Under the pieces are notes generated by a model, which saw only the letters and a program-made list of their open reading frames with translations, was not told the DNA's origin and did not search any database. Shown one piece after another: positions 39,705 to 48,110 of a stretch of 64,000 nt of DNA. A program made the translations under genes and the position numbers. The stretch is from the NCBI RefSeq assembly GCF_014336955.1, contig NZ_QRAI01000003.1, positions 496,001 to 560,000 of the forward strand. Reading direction: 5' to 3'. Source of the stretch: Saccharophagus sp. K07 (GTDB taxonomy: Bacteria; Pseudomonadota; Gammaproteobacteria; Pseudomonadales; Cellvibrionaceae). Numbering within the stretch: position 1 is the stretch's first letter; the number at the start of each line of letters is the position of its first letter.

Positions 39705-40799
39705 TGCGCAACAAGGTCAATTGCACAGGTTACGACTTAATCATAGGTAGTGTCTGCAGACCCTGCTGATCTCCAGAGCCACTCTATGGAATTTGTTTTC
39801 CTTTAATGAGATTCCCTCGCAGAGCGTTCATTTACGCGCTGCCGCAGGTAACCAAAATGCGGCTGTGGCCGCCCAGGATAAGGACTTTTTGTCCTATTTA
39901 TTTGTTCCGAGTGCCCAGGCCTTGGGGCCTGTGCACCATGATTGGATTTGGATCTAATGGCATGGTGCCAGAAATCCATAAGTTGATCTTTACGAGCTTC
40001 ACGGAATTCAAATTGCCGCTGCGCGATCACCATTCAACCCTATATCGATCGTCACCCATTAAAATCCCGCGTTCGCCGCGCGTAGTTTAATCAATTGGGT
40101 TTAGCATTCACTATATAGAGAAGTTGATAATTCCGCGGGCAGTGAGATGCACTGCTCACTTTGGTGTAGGAATGTCCCCTATAATTTCAATCCTTTTACT
40201 TAAAATTTGATCAACCCTGTGGCGATAAATCGAGCAACCAACGTCCGAAAAGTATAAGCTGCTGGGTTAAAAAGTATAAAAAGTCGGGAAGGTCCACAGA
40301 GGTTAACAATCCCCACACCGCGCAACCTTGGCTATCCTCAACATTGGCTGTCTTCGAATATCGACTTGCCGAACTAGAGTGAACTTGGTCGTGGCGTTCA
40401 AATTAACATATTATGGTTGCAATAACCAAAAGCCCATCTGGGTGTTGCTTTGGTCATTGCATCCAAAAACGGGTTTTTGCGCAGATGGGCATTCTCCCTG
40501 CGCAGAAGCCGTTTCTATTAAATAGTCTGGCTGACGATAGCCCTGTTTGAATTGCAAGGGCGGTTCCTATTTAACCGCCATGCAGTTGATTAGTGTGTTG
40601 TTGGAACCTCGTAGTGGTAGGAATTCATCTGTTCAAGCAGATGGGATCTTTGCAGGTCGAGTGGTATGACCCTGAGTGGACGAACGCTGTTACAGCTTCT
40701 TCGTTTAGGTCACATGATTATCACGGCCATCGCCCACGTAAGTGGTTCATAAGTATTGAATGACATCTAACGAATGGCATTTATTGAATGGATAGCCGA
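39705..40799. other. Long non-coding leader of the cytochrome operon
   Basis: About 1.1 kb without a convincing gene separates the divergent ankyrin gene and the cytochrome operon. It holds several inverted repeats: GCAGTG / CACTGC (40139-40155), GCCCATCTG / CAGATGGGC (40432-40490), GGCGGTT / AACCGCC (40559-40579) and CATCTG / CAGATG (40626-40643). No tRNA fold, no clear FNR box (TTGAT-N4-ATCAA) and no clear sigma70 promoter was identified. Confidence 0.5.
40432..40490 (+). repeat. Nested inverted repeat in the cytochrome leader
   Basis: Nine-base arms GCCCATCTG (40432-40440) and CAGATGGGC (40482-40490) enclose a 41-base loop that contains a second hairpin, CAAAAA-CGGG-TTTTTG (40463-40478). 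A structured RNA or an operator is possible. Confidence 0.55.
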
Positions 40800-42350
40800 A
40801 TGAAATATTCACTGTGGGCGCTGATCTTGTGCTTATTGTTCAGCGGATCTGCTTGGGGACAGTCCATCAAGCAGCGTGTGCTGATGCCGGGTGACTTGAT
40901 CAAAGGGCACGCGGAATTTGAAGCGAATTGCGATAAGTGCCATTCGACTTTCGATAAATCCGCCATGTCCAATCTGTGTTTGGACTGCCACGATCAAATT
41001 CGCGCGGACCGCACGAGCAAAACCGGTTTCCATGGCCAGTCTCCGCTAGCCAGCGTCAAACCTTGTAATACCTGCCATACCGATCACCTCGGCCGCGATG
41101 CCGACATTGTCGGAATTGCGATCGACGCTTTTAGTCATGAGTTCACCCGCTTTCCGCTGCAGGGCAAACATGCGCCTCTGGCGTGTGAGAGCTGCCACAA
41201 ACCCGGCACAAAATTCCGCGATGCTGAACCCGAGTGCGCGAGCTGCCATAAAAAAGATGATTTCCATAAAGGCGCATTGGGCACGGAATGTCAGACCTGC
41301 CACGAGCCTCACGGCTGGCAAAAGCGCCTGGAATTCGATCACTCCCAGACTGGTTTTCCGCTAAAAGGGCTGCACCGTGAAGTGGCGTGCAGTGGCTGCC
41401 ATGCGGGACAGAATTACGAATTCCAGGAAACCACCTGCGTGAGCTGTCACAAGGCGAAGGATGTGCACGCAGGTAAAAACGGCAAGCAGTGTGATACCTG
41501 CCACTCAGTGGATGGTTGGGATAAGCGCATTTTTAATCACAACACCACGGAATTTCCGCTGACCCATAAACACGCGCAGATTCCCTGCCGCGCTTGCCAT
41601 ACCAATGGTGTGGTGGAAAAAAATACGCCGATGAACTGCCACAGCTGCCACGCCACCGACGATATTCACCTGGGGCGCAACGGCAAGCAGTGTGAGAGCT
41701 GCCATACTCCGGCGGAGTGGAAAAAAACCAAGTTTGATCACGCGCGGGTCACCGGCTTTCCGCTCACTGGCAAACACCAGGCGCTCGCCTGTACGAGATG
41801 TCACGTAGGTGCGTTGCAAGATGATTTGCCGCGCGACTGTGCGTCTTGCCACGCCGCAGATGATGTACACAAAAATCCGGAAATGCAGATTTGCGCAACC
41901 TGTCATATCACTGACGGTTGGAAGAAAATCAATCGCTTCGACCACCACTTCACCAACTTTCCGTTGGTGGGTTTGCACAGCATTGTTCCTTGCCAGAACT
42001 GCCATATCGGCAACCAGTTTGCCGGCACCAGCACCAATTGCGTGAGCTGTCACAAGCAGGATGATCATCACAAAGGCGCACTCGGTGAGAATTGCCATAG
42101 TTGCCATTCGCCCAATGCCTGGAACCTCTGGCAGTTCGATCACGAAGAATTCACCGGCTATGCGCTCTTGGGTTCACACGAGAATCTTGCCTGTGACGCC
42201 TGTCATGCTCCCGGAACTGATCCGCACAAGACCCAACCAGTCTGTGGTAAATGTCACGCACGGCAGGATATTCACAACGGCGGTTTTGGCCTGGACTGCG
42301 GCCGGTGCCACAGTCAGAACAAGTTTTTTGAGTTGATACTGCAGGACTAG
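40800..42350 (+). CDS. Exported multihaem cytochrome c with 21 CXXCH motifs
   Basis: The 516-residue protein has a signal peptide (LWALILCLLFSGSAWG) and 21 CXXCH sites for covalent c-type haem, about one per 24 residues. The motifs fall into repeats of roughly 75 residues of the form FDH-x-x-TGFPL-x-G-x-H, CxxCH, CxSCH, DD-x-H-x-G, CxxCH, WKK. This recalls cytochrome c3-like wires. There is no other cofactor motif, so it probably conducts electrons in the periplasm or across the outer membrane. ATG 40800 has GGA about eight bases upstream and a normal signal-peptide start; ATG 40788 is in frame. It lies 4 bp before the second cytochrome gene. Confidence 0.9.
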   Translation: MKYSLWALILCLLFSGSAWGQSIKQRVLMPGDLIKGHAEFEANCDKCHSTFDKSAMSNLCLDCHDQIRADRTSKTGFHGQSPLASVKPCNTCHTDHLGRDADIVGIAIDAFSHEFTRFPLQGKHAPLACESCHKPGTKFRDAEPECASCHKKDDFHKGALGTECQTCHEPHGWQKRLEFDHSQTGFPLKGLHREVACSGCHAGQNYEFQETTCVSCHKAKDVHAGKNGKQCDTCHSVDGWDKRIFNHNTTEFPLTHKHAQIPCRACHTNGVVEKNTPMNCHSCHATDDIHLGRNGKQCESCHTPAEWKKTKFDHARVTGFPLTGKHQALACTRCHVGALQDDLPRDCASCHAADDVHKNPEMQICATCHITDGWKKINRFDHHFTNFPLVGLHSIVPCQNCHIGNQFAGTSTNCVSCHKQDDHHKGALGENCHSCHSPNAWNLWQFDHEEFTGYALLGSHENLACDACHAPGTDPHKTQPVCGKCHARQDIHNGGFGLDCGRCHSQNKFFELILQD

Positions 42351-42354
42351 ACCC

Positions 42355-43674
42355 ATGATCAGAGCAATGCAGTGGTGTATGCGGGTGCTTGGCCTGTTGA
42401 TCTTGATCGGCTGGGCCGGCGTGTCAGCGGCGCAAGGCAGCCTTTTTGATCACGCAAAAACCGGTTTTGAACTCACTGGTGGGCACAATTTTGTGCCCTG
42501 TGAAAGCTGCCATATCAACGGACAGTTTGAGAGCACGCCGCGCGAGTGCGCCGCCTGTCACAGCATCAATGGCCGCTTCAACGCCACGCCCAAACCCATC
42601 GAGCATATTTTATCTAGTGATCGTTGTGACTCCTGCCATAACACGATTTCGTGGCAGGCAGTTCCGGTGGTGGATCACCACGAGGTCTTCGGTCTCTGTC
42701 AGAACTGTCACAACAACATCATTGCGCCTGGGCAGCACCCCGAACATATTCCGACCCAAAACAATTGTGCCGACTGCCATTCAGAGCTCAGTTGGCAACC
42801 CGCGCGGTTTAATCACGATCACGTGACTGATCGCCCCTGTTTTACCTGCCACAACAATATCAACGCGATTGGCCAGGATGCAGATCATATTCAGACGGAG
42901 ATGCAATGCGAGGCATGTCACTCCACAGTCGCGTTTAGCCCAGTATTAAGAGTCGATCATGATTTTGTTCGCGGGTCTTGTGTCCAGTGCCACAACAATA
43001 CTGTTGCACTAGGGCAGCCGGATAATCATATCCGTACGCAACAACAGTGCGATGCTTGCCATTCCACAGTGTCATTTGCTCCAGTCACACGCGTGGACCA
43101 CGATTTTGTGATCGGCAATTGTGTGGATTGTCACAACAACAATATTGCACCGGGCAAACCGGCGGAGCATATGCCGCTGTTACAAGACAGCTGCGGCAAT
43201 TGCCATTTCACGACGTTCTGGACGCAACCCAGAGAAGTTGACCACAGTTTGGTAAGTGACAACTGCTCGTCCTGCCATCTTGGCCAGTATGCCGATACGT
43301 CATTTCCTGCTACGCATATTTCGATCAACACATTGGAGTGCCAGCACTGCCACAACACAGTGGCCTTCTCTCCGGTGATGCGAGTGGATCACCAGTTTGT
43401 TGCGGGTACCTGTCAGGGTTGTCACGCCGAAGACAAACCCGTGGATCACATCAATGTGCTGCCGAATGCTCAATGCAACGAGTGTCATACGAGCACGGAA
43501 ATCTGGCCTTCGGTACCGGTGGTCAATCACGATTTTGTGTTGGGGACCTGTTCATCCTGCCATAACGGAGTCATTGCTAAAGGGCAGTTTGATGGCCACA
43601 TACCAACAGGGCCGTTGGAGTGCGATACATGCCATAAAAGCACTACGTCGTTTTTGGGCGGCTTATCTTTTTAG
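42355..43674 (+). CDS. Exported multihaem cytochrome c with 17 CXXCH motifs
   Basis: The 439-residue protein has a signal peptide (VLGLLILIGWAGVSAAQ) and 17 CXXCH sites. Its core is a regular 47-residue repeat with two haems: VDHDFV-x-G-x-CVxCHNN, then A-x-GQP-x-x-HI-x-T, then CxxCHST. The spacing is so even that a linear haem chain is likely. The opening FDHAKTGFELTGGHNFVPCESCH resembles the repeat start of the upstream cytochrome, suggesting common origin. No lipobox is seen. It is 19 bp before the barrel gene, so the three genes form one operon. Confidence 0.9.
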   Translation: MIRAMQWCMRVLGLLILIGWAGVSAAQGSLFDHAKTGFELTGGHNFVPCESCHINGQFESTPRECAACHSINGRFNATPKPIEHILSSDRCDSCHNTISWQAVPVVDHHEVFGLCQNCHNNIIAPGQHPEHIPTQNNCADCHSELSWQPARFNHDHVTDRPCFTCHNNINAIGQDADHIQTEMQCEACHSTVAFSPVLRVDHDFVRGSCVQCHNNTVALGQPDNHIRTQQQCDACHSTVSFAPVTRVDHDFVIGNCVDCHNNNIAPGKPAEHMPLLQDSCGNCHFTTFWTQPREVDHSLVSDNCSSCHLGQYADTSFPATHISINTLECQHCHNTVAFSPVMRVDHQFVAGTCQGCHAEDKPVDHINVLPNAQCNECHTSTEIWPSVPVVNHDFVLGTCSSCHNGVIAKGQFDGHIPTGPLECDTCHKSTTSFLGGLSF

Positions 43675-43693
43675 TGGTGATGGATAAGGTGTT

Positions 43694-45760
43694 ATGAAAA
43701 ATTTAACGAAAACATTCCTCAACGCCATCCTCGCCACTGCTTTATCAGTCTGCGGAGTTGTGGCCGTGGCTCAGGAAACTGAGCCGCAGGCGGAAACATT
43801 TTTTTCCCTGTACCGCGATTACGCCAATGCGGGTTATGCAGTGGAGTGGCCGGTTAGCGCGGGCGGTGTAAATGCTTTGCGCAATCGCCTCGGTCGCTAT
43901 GGTTACCTTGCGTTTTATACCTCCCCGACGCTTCTGCAAAACAAACCTTTGCCGTTGGTGCATCTCGGATTTTTTATTTCACGCCAGGAAGCACAAAAAT
44001 TTATCGCCGATAACGGTTCTGCATTTACCGGTCTGCGCGTCGTCAGCGTTGCGCCCACTGAGCACCGTCAATTGTTTTCGGGAGATGCGCAATCCTGGTA
44101 TTGGCTCTCACCGTCTACAGAAGATAAACACGCCGGCCTCCAGGCCATTCTGGCGGAAGCCAAAAATCTTTATATGAACCAACAGTACCAGCAGGCATTG
44201 AATTATTACGCGGTGCTGTCGCTGGCGTCTGATCGCGAAATCTCTACCTGGGCGCAGGAGTTGATGGGGTTGACCTATGAGCGCCTCGGCCAAACAGACC
44301 TGGCGCTGCAGACGTATCGCAATTTAGTAGAGAGCAATCCGGAAGGTAGCAGCGCTAAGCGCATCAACCAGCGTCTGCGTGCATTGGAAACCGCGGCGGA
44401 CGATGGCAAAGGGGCGCTGCGCAAATCCAAATATGCCGAGAGCAACCCCAAATTTTATTGGCGCGGTTTGTTTGGTCAGTCATACAACTACATGGAACGC
44501 GGCGGCAAACATCTGCCAACGGAAGATGTATTTTCCGTTCTAGCGACCAATTATGACTTTACCGCGGGTTATCGCCATCCAGAACATGAAGTAGAAGTGC
44601 GCTTGGCTGGTTATGACCAAGCAGACATGCTCGACTATGTAGATGACGATAAAACCGTCATCAAGCGCCTCTATGTGAATTACACCCATGTGAATACAGG
44701 TTTGAACCTGGTGGGCGGCCGGCAGCGCGATTACGGCAGCGGTATGTATCACTACTTTGACGGGGTGAGCGTGAAGTACCCGCTCTCGCAGCGCTGGAAA
44801 ATCGGCGCCAGCGCAGGTGTGCCTGTGCAGTTTTCCGACTTTTACGATTACATGGACCGCAAATTTTACAGCCTGCAAACCAGCTTCGACTGGGATGACC
44901 ACTGGAGCTTTGGTGGCTATATCACCCAGCAGACTGTATATGGCGAGACTGATCGGGCAGCTTACGGTGGCAAAGCGCAGTATGTATCGAAAAAGTTCTC
45001 CAGCTACCTCAACCTGGATTATGACTACGAGTTCGCCGAGCTGAATATTCTGCGCTGGCAGGGTTCTTACCATATCAACGACAAACACCAACTCTCCGCT
45101 CATTACGGTCGCCAGCGGTCGCCATTTCTGACCTCTACCAACATTCTTATAGGGCAACCCTATCTGAATCTGGAGCAGTATTTACGCGATCAGTTTAACC
45201 GTGACTACCTCCTTTATTACGCACTGGAACGAACGTCTCTGTACGAATTCGGCTCATTGAGCCACCAGTGGAAAGTGGACGACGAGCTGCAAATCATTAC
45301 CGATGTCTATCACTCCGTCAGTACGGATATCCCCATTTTTACTGCAGAAGACGGTGGTTTGACTTGGACTGTGGAATCGAAAGACGCCGAGTACCGCTAT
45401 TCGTCCGTAGGCGTGCAAGCGGTTGTCGAGAACTTTTTTGGCGGCAATGACTCGGCGATCATGAGTTTGCGTTTTATTGATACCACCCAATCCTCCTCCA
45501 ATGTTCTGCAGCTGTCCGAGCGTTTTCGCCTGTTTAACAACCGCGTGTTCGTTACACCGAAAGTGCAGTTGAAATACACCCAGAAAAAGTCCGACGACAC
45601 GGCGCAAACCAATGTGCGTGGCAGTTTGGCTCTTTCATATCGCCCCTGGCGCAATACCGATCTTCGTTTGGAGGTAGGTAATGAAGCGATTCGGGATGTG
45701 GATGAGAAGATCAATATCGATTATTCGTACTTGATCGCGGGCTACCAACTGCGCTTCTAA
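43694..45760 (+). CDS. TPR and outer-membrane beta-barrel protein, probable porin partner of the cytochromes
   Basis: The 688-residue protein has a signal peptide (cleavage near VAVAQ-ET). An N-terminal domain (about 30-145) contains GYLAFYTSPTLLQ and HLGFFISRQEAQKFI, somewhat like a SPOR fold. TPR-like helices follow (about 150-235, ALNYYAVLSLA, GLTYERLGQTDLALQTYRNL). From about 255 the sequence alternates as transmembrane beta strands with many aromatic girdle residues and ends YQLRF, an outer-membrane insertion signature. As partner of two multihaem cytochromes it may form the outer-membrane sheath, like MtrB or PioB, though it is not recognisably their homologue. Confidence 0.75.
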   Translation: MKNLTKTFLNAILATALSVCGVVAVAQETEPQAETFFSLYRDYANAGYAVEWPVSAGGVNALRNRLGRYGYLAFYTSPTLLQNKPLPLVHLGFFISRQEAQKFIADNGSAFTGLRVVSVAPTEHRQLFSGDAQSWYWLSPSTEDKHAGLQAILAEAKNLYMNQQYQQALNYYAVLSLASDREISTWAQELMGLTYERLGQTDLALQTYRNLVESNPEGSSAKRINQRLRALETAADDGKGALRKSKYAESNPKFYWRGLFGQSYNYMERGGKHLPTEDVFSVLATNYDFTAGYRHPEHEVEVRLAGYDQADMLDYVDDDKTVIKRLYVNYTHVNTGLNLVGGRQRDYGSGMYHYFDGVSVKYPLSQRWKIGASAGVPVQFSDFYDYMDRKFYSLQTSFDWDDHWSFGGYITQQTVYGETDRAAYGGKAQYVSKKFSSYLNLDYDYEFAELNILRWQGSYHINDKHQLSAHYGRQRSPFLTSTNILIGQPYLNLEQYLRDQFNRDYLLYYALERTSLYEFGSLSHQWKVDDELQIITDVYHSVSTDIPIFTAEDGGLTWTVESKDAEYRYSSVGVQAVVENFFGGNDSAIMSLRFIDTTQSSSNVLQLSERFRLFNNRVFVTPKVQLKYTQKKSDDTAQTNVRGSLALSYRPWRNTDLRLEVGNEAIRDVDEKINIDYSYLIAGYQLRF

Positions 45761-45802
45761 GATACAAATATCGACTTTGGTCGACGATGGAATCAGATAA
45801 TT

Positions 45803-45824
45803 GCCGCCACCAGAAGGTGGCGGC
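45803..45824. terminator. Strong hairpin between convergent barrel and algP genes
   Basis: GCCGCCACC and GGTGGCGGC form a 9-bp stem with loop AGAA. There is no good T-tract on either side, but its place between convergent stops suggests a terminator or processing barrier. Confidence 0.5.
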
Positions 45825-45837
45825 CGGCGTGGGATGA

Positions 45838-46785
45838 TTAGGCTTCGCTATCGAACAGGCTGGTTGGTGCCGCAGGTGCTTCAGTTGTAGCTTCTTCAGA
45901 GGCGTGCTCGGCTTCTGCCGGAGCCGGAATTTCAACTGAAGTTTCAGCGGTTTCCACTACTGATGGCTCATTGGCAATTTCTTCAATCGCTGATACCACA
46001 TCTTCTTTTTTGGGAAGCTTGGCTTTTTTCGCCTTTTTCTCTTTCTTCTCAGTAGCTTTCTTAGCTTCCGTCACTTCCGCTGGGGCGGCATTCTTTTTAG
46101 GACGACCGCGTCGCTTTGGCGCTGTGGAAGTTTCTGCTGCAGCTGGCGCAGTTTCAGTTTTTGCTTTGCCAGGTTTTCTGCCGGGCTTTTTCTTCTCAAC
46201 CACTACCTTTTCAGCTTTCTTGCTGGTCTTCTCAGCTTTCTTATTTGCCTTCTCAGCTTTCTTGCTGACTTTCTCAGTTTTTTTGCTGGCTTTCTCGGCT
46301 TTCTTATCTGCCTTTTTGCTCGCTTTTGCAGGGGCTGCGGCAGCTTCACTTTTTGGCTTGCGTCCGCGTTTTTTGCCAGTCGCTTTCGCAGCAGCTTTGG
46401 CTTTAGGAGCTTTGCTTGAGGTTGCTGCTGCGGTTTTACCGCCTTCTTTTGCCTGGGCAAGTTCGAGTTTTGCTGCAGCAATTGCGTCTTTGAGTTCAGT
46501 TGAAGCTTGTTTCAGTTTTGCCACTTCAGCCTGGAGCTGCTTAACTTTGCTTTGGTTAGCTGGAGACTTTTTCTTCTTGTTGGCAGCGACAGCAGCCGCC
46601 AGTTTGTCTTTAGCCTTGCTCAACGCAGTCTTGTTTTTTGCGGCACCGCTTTGAGCAGCTTTAAGTGCTTTTTGCGCGTCGCTTACTTTTTTCGCGCGAG
46701 CTTTAGCGAGTTGTCCTTGCAGTTGGGCGATCTGTTTTTCGAGTGCGAGAACGGGATCTACCTTCTTTTTTTTCGGCGCAGCCAT
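45838..46785 (-). CDS. algP: AlgP-like histone H1-type DNA-binding protein
   Basis: AlgP (AlgR3) is a lysine/alanine-rich, histone-like regulator of alginate genes in Pseudomonas. The 315-residue protein has an N-terminal coiled-coil domain (LALEKQIAQLQGQLAKAR onward), a Lys/Ala-rich middle with KKAEKxSKKAEK-like repeats, and several AT-hook-like motifs (KKRGRKPK, KKPGRKPGK, KRRGRPKK). The tail is acidic, unlike the very basic Pseudomonas form. The start at 46785 gives MAAPKKKKVDP, typical of the family; the frame extends 12 codons upstream. Next to fkbP and algQ as in Pseudomonas. Confidence 0.85.
   Translation of the reverse strand: MAAPKKKKVDPVLALEKQIAQLQGQLAKARAKKVSDAQKALKAAQSGAAKNKTALSKAKDKLAAAVAANKKKKSPANQSKVKQLQAEVAKLKQASTELKDAIAAAKLELAQAKEGGKTAAATSSKAPKAKAAAKATGKKRGRKPKSEAAAAPAKASKKADKKAEKASKKTEKVSKKAEKANKKAEKTSKKAEKVVVEKKKPGRKPGKAKTETAPAAAETSTAPKRRGRPKKNAAPAEVTEAKKATEKKEKKAKKAKLPKKEDVVSAIEEIANEPSVVETAETSVEIPAPAEAEHASEEATTEAPAAPTSLFDSEA
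46205..46330 (-). repeat. Lysine-rich tandem repeats in algP
   Basis: Degenerate 21-bp units encode KKAEKAS, KKTEKVS, KKAEKAN, KKAEKTS and KKAEKVV in a row. Such repeats vary in number between strains in Pseudomonas algP. Confidence 0.75.
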
Positions 46786-47307
46786 ACGGGATACCTGTGT
46801 AATGTTAAACAAGGGATTCAATCAACACTCAAAATAATAGCGTGCTTCAAATAAAAAATGTACAGTTTTTGCGCTATTTGCAAGTTTAAAAATGCAACTT
46901 TTCAAAAAAATATCACTAAATATTCGCGATTTAATTGAAATGAATAGAATCGCGATCGAGCATCAGTAATAACACAGCCCAATCGCACGTATTGTTAATT
47001 GATGTGAAATGTCGTTTTCGCAGGATTTCCGCCAAGAAATATCTAGTTGAATACGGGGTTGGATCGGCGCGCCTTGAGTGTTTCGTTGGGAGTCGAAATT
47101 TCGATACGAGCATTCGCTCGGCAACTTTGGCGGGTAATGCTTCAAGGGAGGGTGGGTAAAGCAAAAAAATGTGCTGCCAGTCTGCGATCCCGCCAAAAAT
47201 TGCGTTACCATGGCGCACCAAGTTCGTTTTCTCGGCACCCCGGGAGTAAGGCTCGCCCGCTACAGCTGAGAACCCTTTGAATAATAGGAGCTCACTGGAA
47301 AAACACT
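46786..47307. other. Divergent algP / fkbP intergenic region
   Basis: These 522 bp hold no convincing gene. The algP side is AT-rich (46840-46960). Short frames within it lack ribosome sites. TAGGAG at 47285-47290 is too far from the fkbP start to be its ribosome site. Promoters for both genes must lie here but none is clear. Confidence 0.4.
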
Positions 47308-48063
47308 ATGAAGAAGTTACACGTCACCAAAGCCGGCCTTCTGGGTGCCACCATAGCTGCAGTATTGGTTACCTCAGGCTGTAATAAAGAATCCAATAAT
47401 GCAGCCTCAACTGAGGTCAAGCTCGACACCGTCGAACAGAAGATGACCTACATCGTCGGATATAACATGGCTAAACAGGCTCAGGCCAACGGACTTGATT
47501 TCCAAAAAGAAGTTATGTCCGCTGCAATCCAGGATGTTCTGGATGGCAAAGATCCCCGCATTGCTCAAGCCGAGCAGCAACAAATCATGATGTCCTTCCA
47601 GGAAGAGCAGCACAGCAAGCGCGAAGAAGAGCGCAAAGTGGCTGCTGAGAAAAACCTGAAAAGATCGCAAGAGTTTTTGACTGCGAACGCGAAAAAAGAT
47701 GGCGTGAAAGTCACCGAAAGCGGTTTGCAGTATGAAGTGTTGACCGCTGCTCCGGAAGGCGCTGCGTCACCGACTGAAGATGACGTGGTCAAAGTGCATT
47801 ATCACGGCACTCTGGTTGACGGTACTGTATTCGATAGCTCCGTCGAACGTGGTCAGCCTGTCAGCTTCCCGGTTAAAGGCGTGATCAACGGTTGGGTGGA
47901 AGCGCTGCAGTTGATGAAAGTGGGTGATAAATTCAAATTGTACATTCCGCCAGAGTTGGGCTATGGCGAAGGTGGTACTTCTGGACAGATCGGTCCAAAC
48001 GACGCGCTGATTTTTGAAGTGGAGTTGTTGGAAATCAATCCATCAATGGAAGGTCACCCTTGA
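47308..48063 (+). CDS. fkbP: FKBP-type peptidyl-prolyl isomerase lipoprotein, Mip/FklB-like
   Basis: This 251-residue isomerase assists folding in the cell envelope. It has a lipoprotein signal with VTSGC (Cys about 25), an N-terminal dimerisation domain with a long helix (QMTYIVGY-like start, then QQIMMSFQEEQHSKREEERKVAAEKN), and a C-terminal FKBP domain with VKVHYHGTLVDGTVFDSSVERG, GVINGWVEALQLMKVGDKFKLYIP and PELGYGEGGTSGQIGPNDALIFEVELL. This is the Mip/FkpA architecture. A gene of this family also lies next to algP in Pseudomonas. A perfect terminator follows. Confidence 0.93.
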   Translation: MKKLHVTKAGLLGATIAAVLVTSGCNKESNNAASTEVKLDTVEQKMTYIVGYNMAKQAQANGLDFQKEVMSAAIQDVLDGKDPRIAQAEQQQIMMSFQEEQHSKREEERKVAAEKNLKRSQEFLTANAKKDGVKVTESGLQYEVLTAAPEGAASPTEDDVVKVHYHGTLVDGTVFDSSVERGQPVSFPVKGVINGWVEALQLMKVGDKFKLYIPPELGYGEGGTSGQIGPNDALIFEVELLEINPSMEGHP

Positions 48064-48078
48064 TATAAAGGTGTTGAA

Positions 48079-48110
48079 AATAAACGGGGCTTCGGCCCCG
48101 TTTATTTTTT
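48079..48110. terminator. Bidirectional terminator between fkbP and the WD40 gene
   Basis: AATAAACGGGGC and GCCCCGTTTATT form a 12-bp stem with a stable TTCG tetraloop and T-tracts on both sides. It overlaps the stop of the minus-strand WD40 gene. Confidence 0.93.

Noticed and set aside
39705-40799. tRNA gene or CRISPR array in the long cytochrome leader
   Set aside because: The inverted repeats are unlike each other and not regularly spaced, and no cloverleaf with a CCA end could be drawn.
45971-46654. A 227-codon hydrophobic frame on the plus strand
   Set aside because: It is the complement of the lysine/alanine-rich algP; Lys and Ala codons read as Phe/Leu/Ser on the other strand, giving a false membrane protein.
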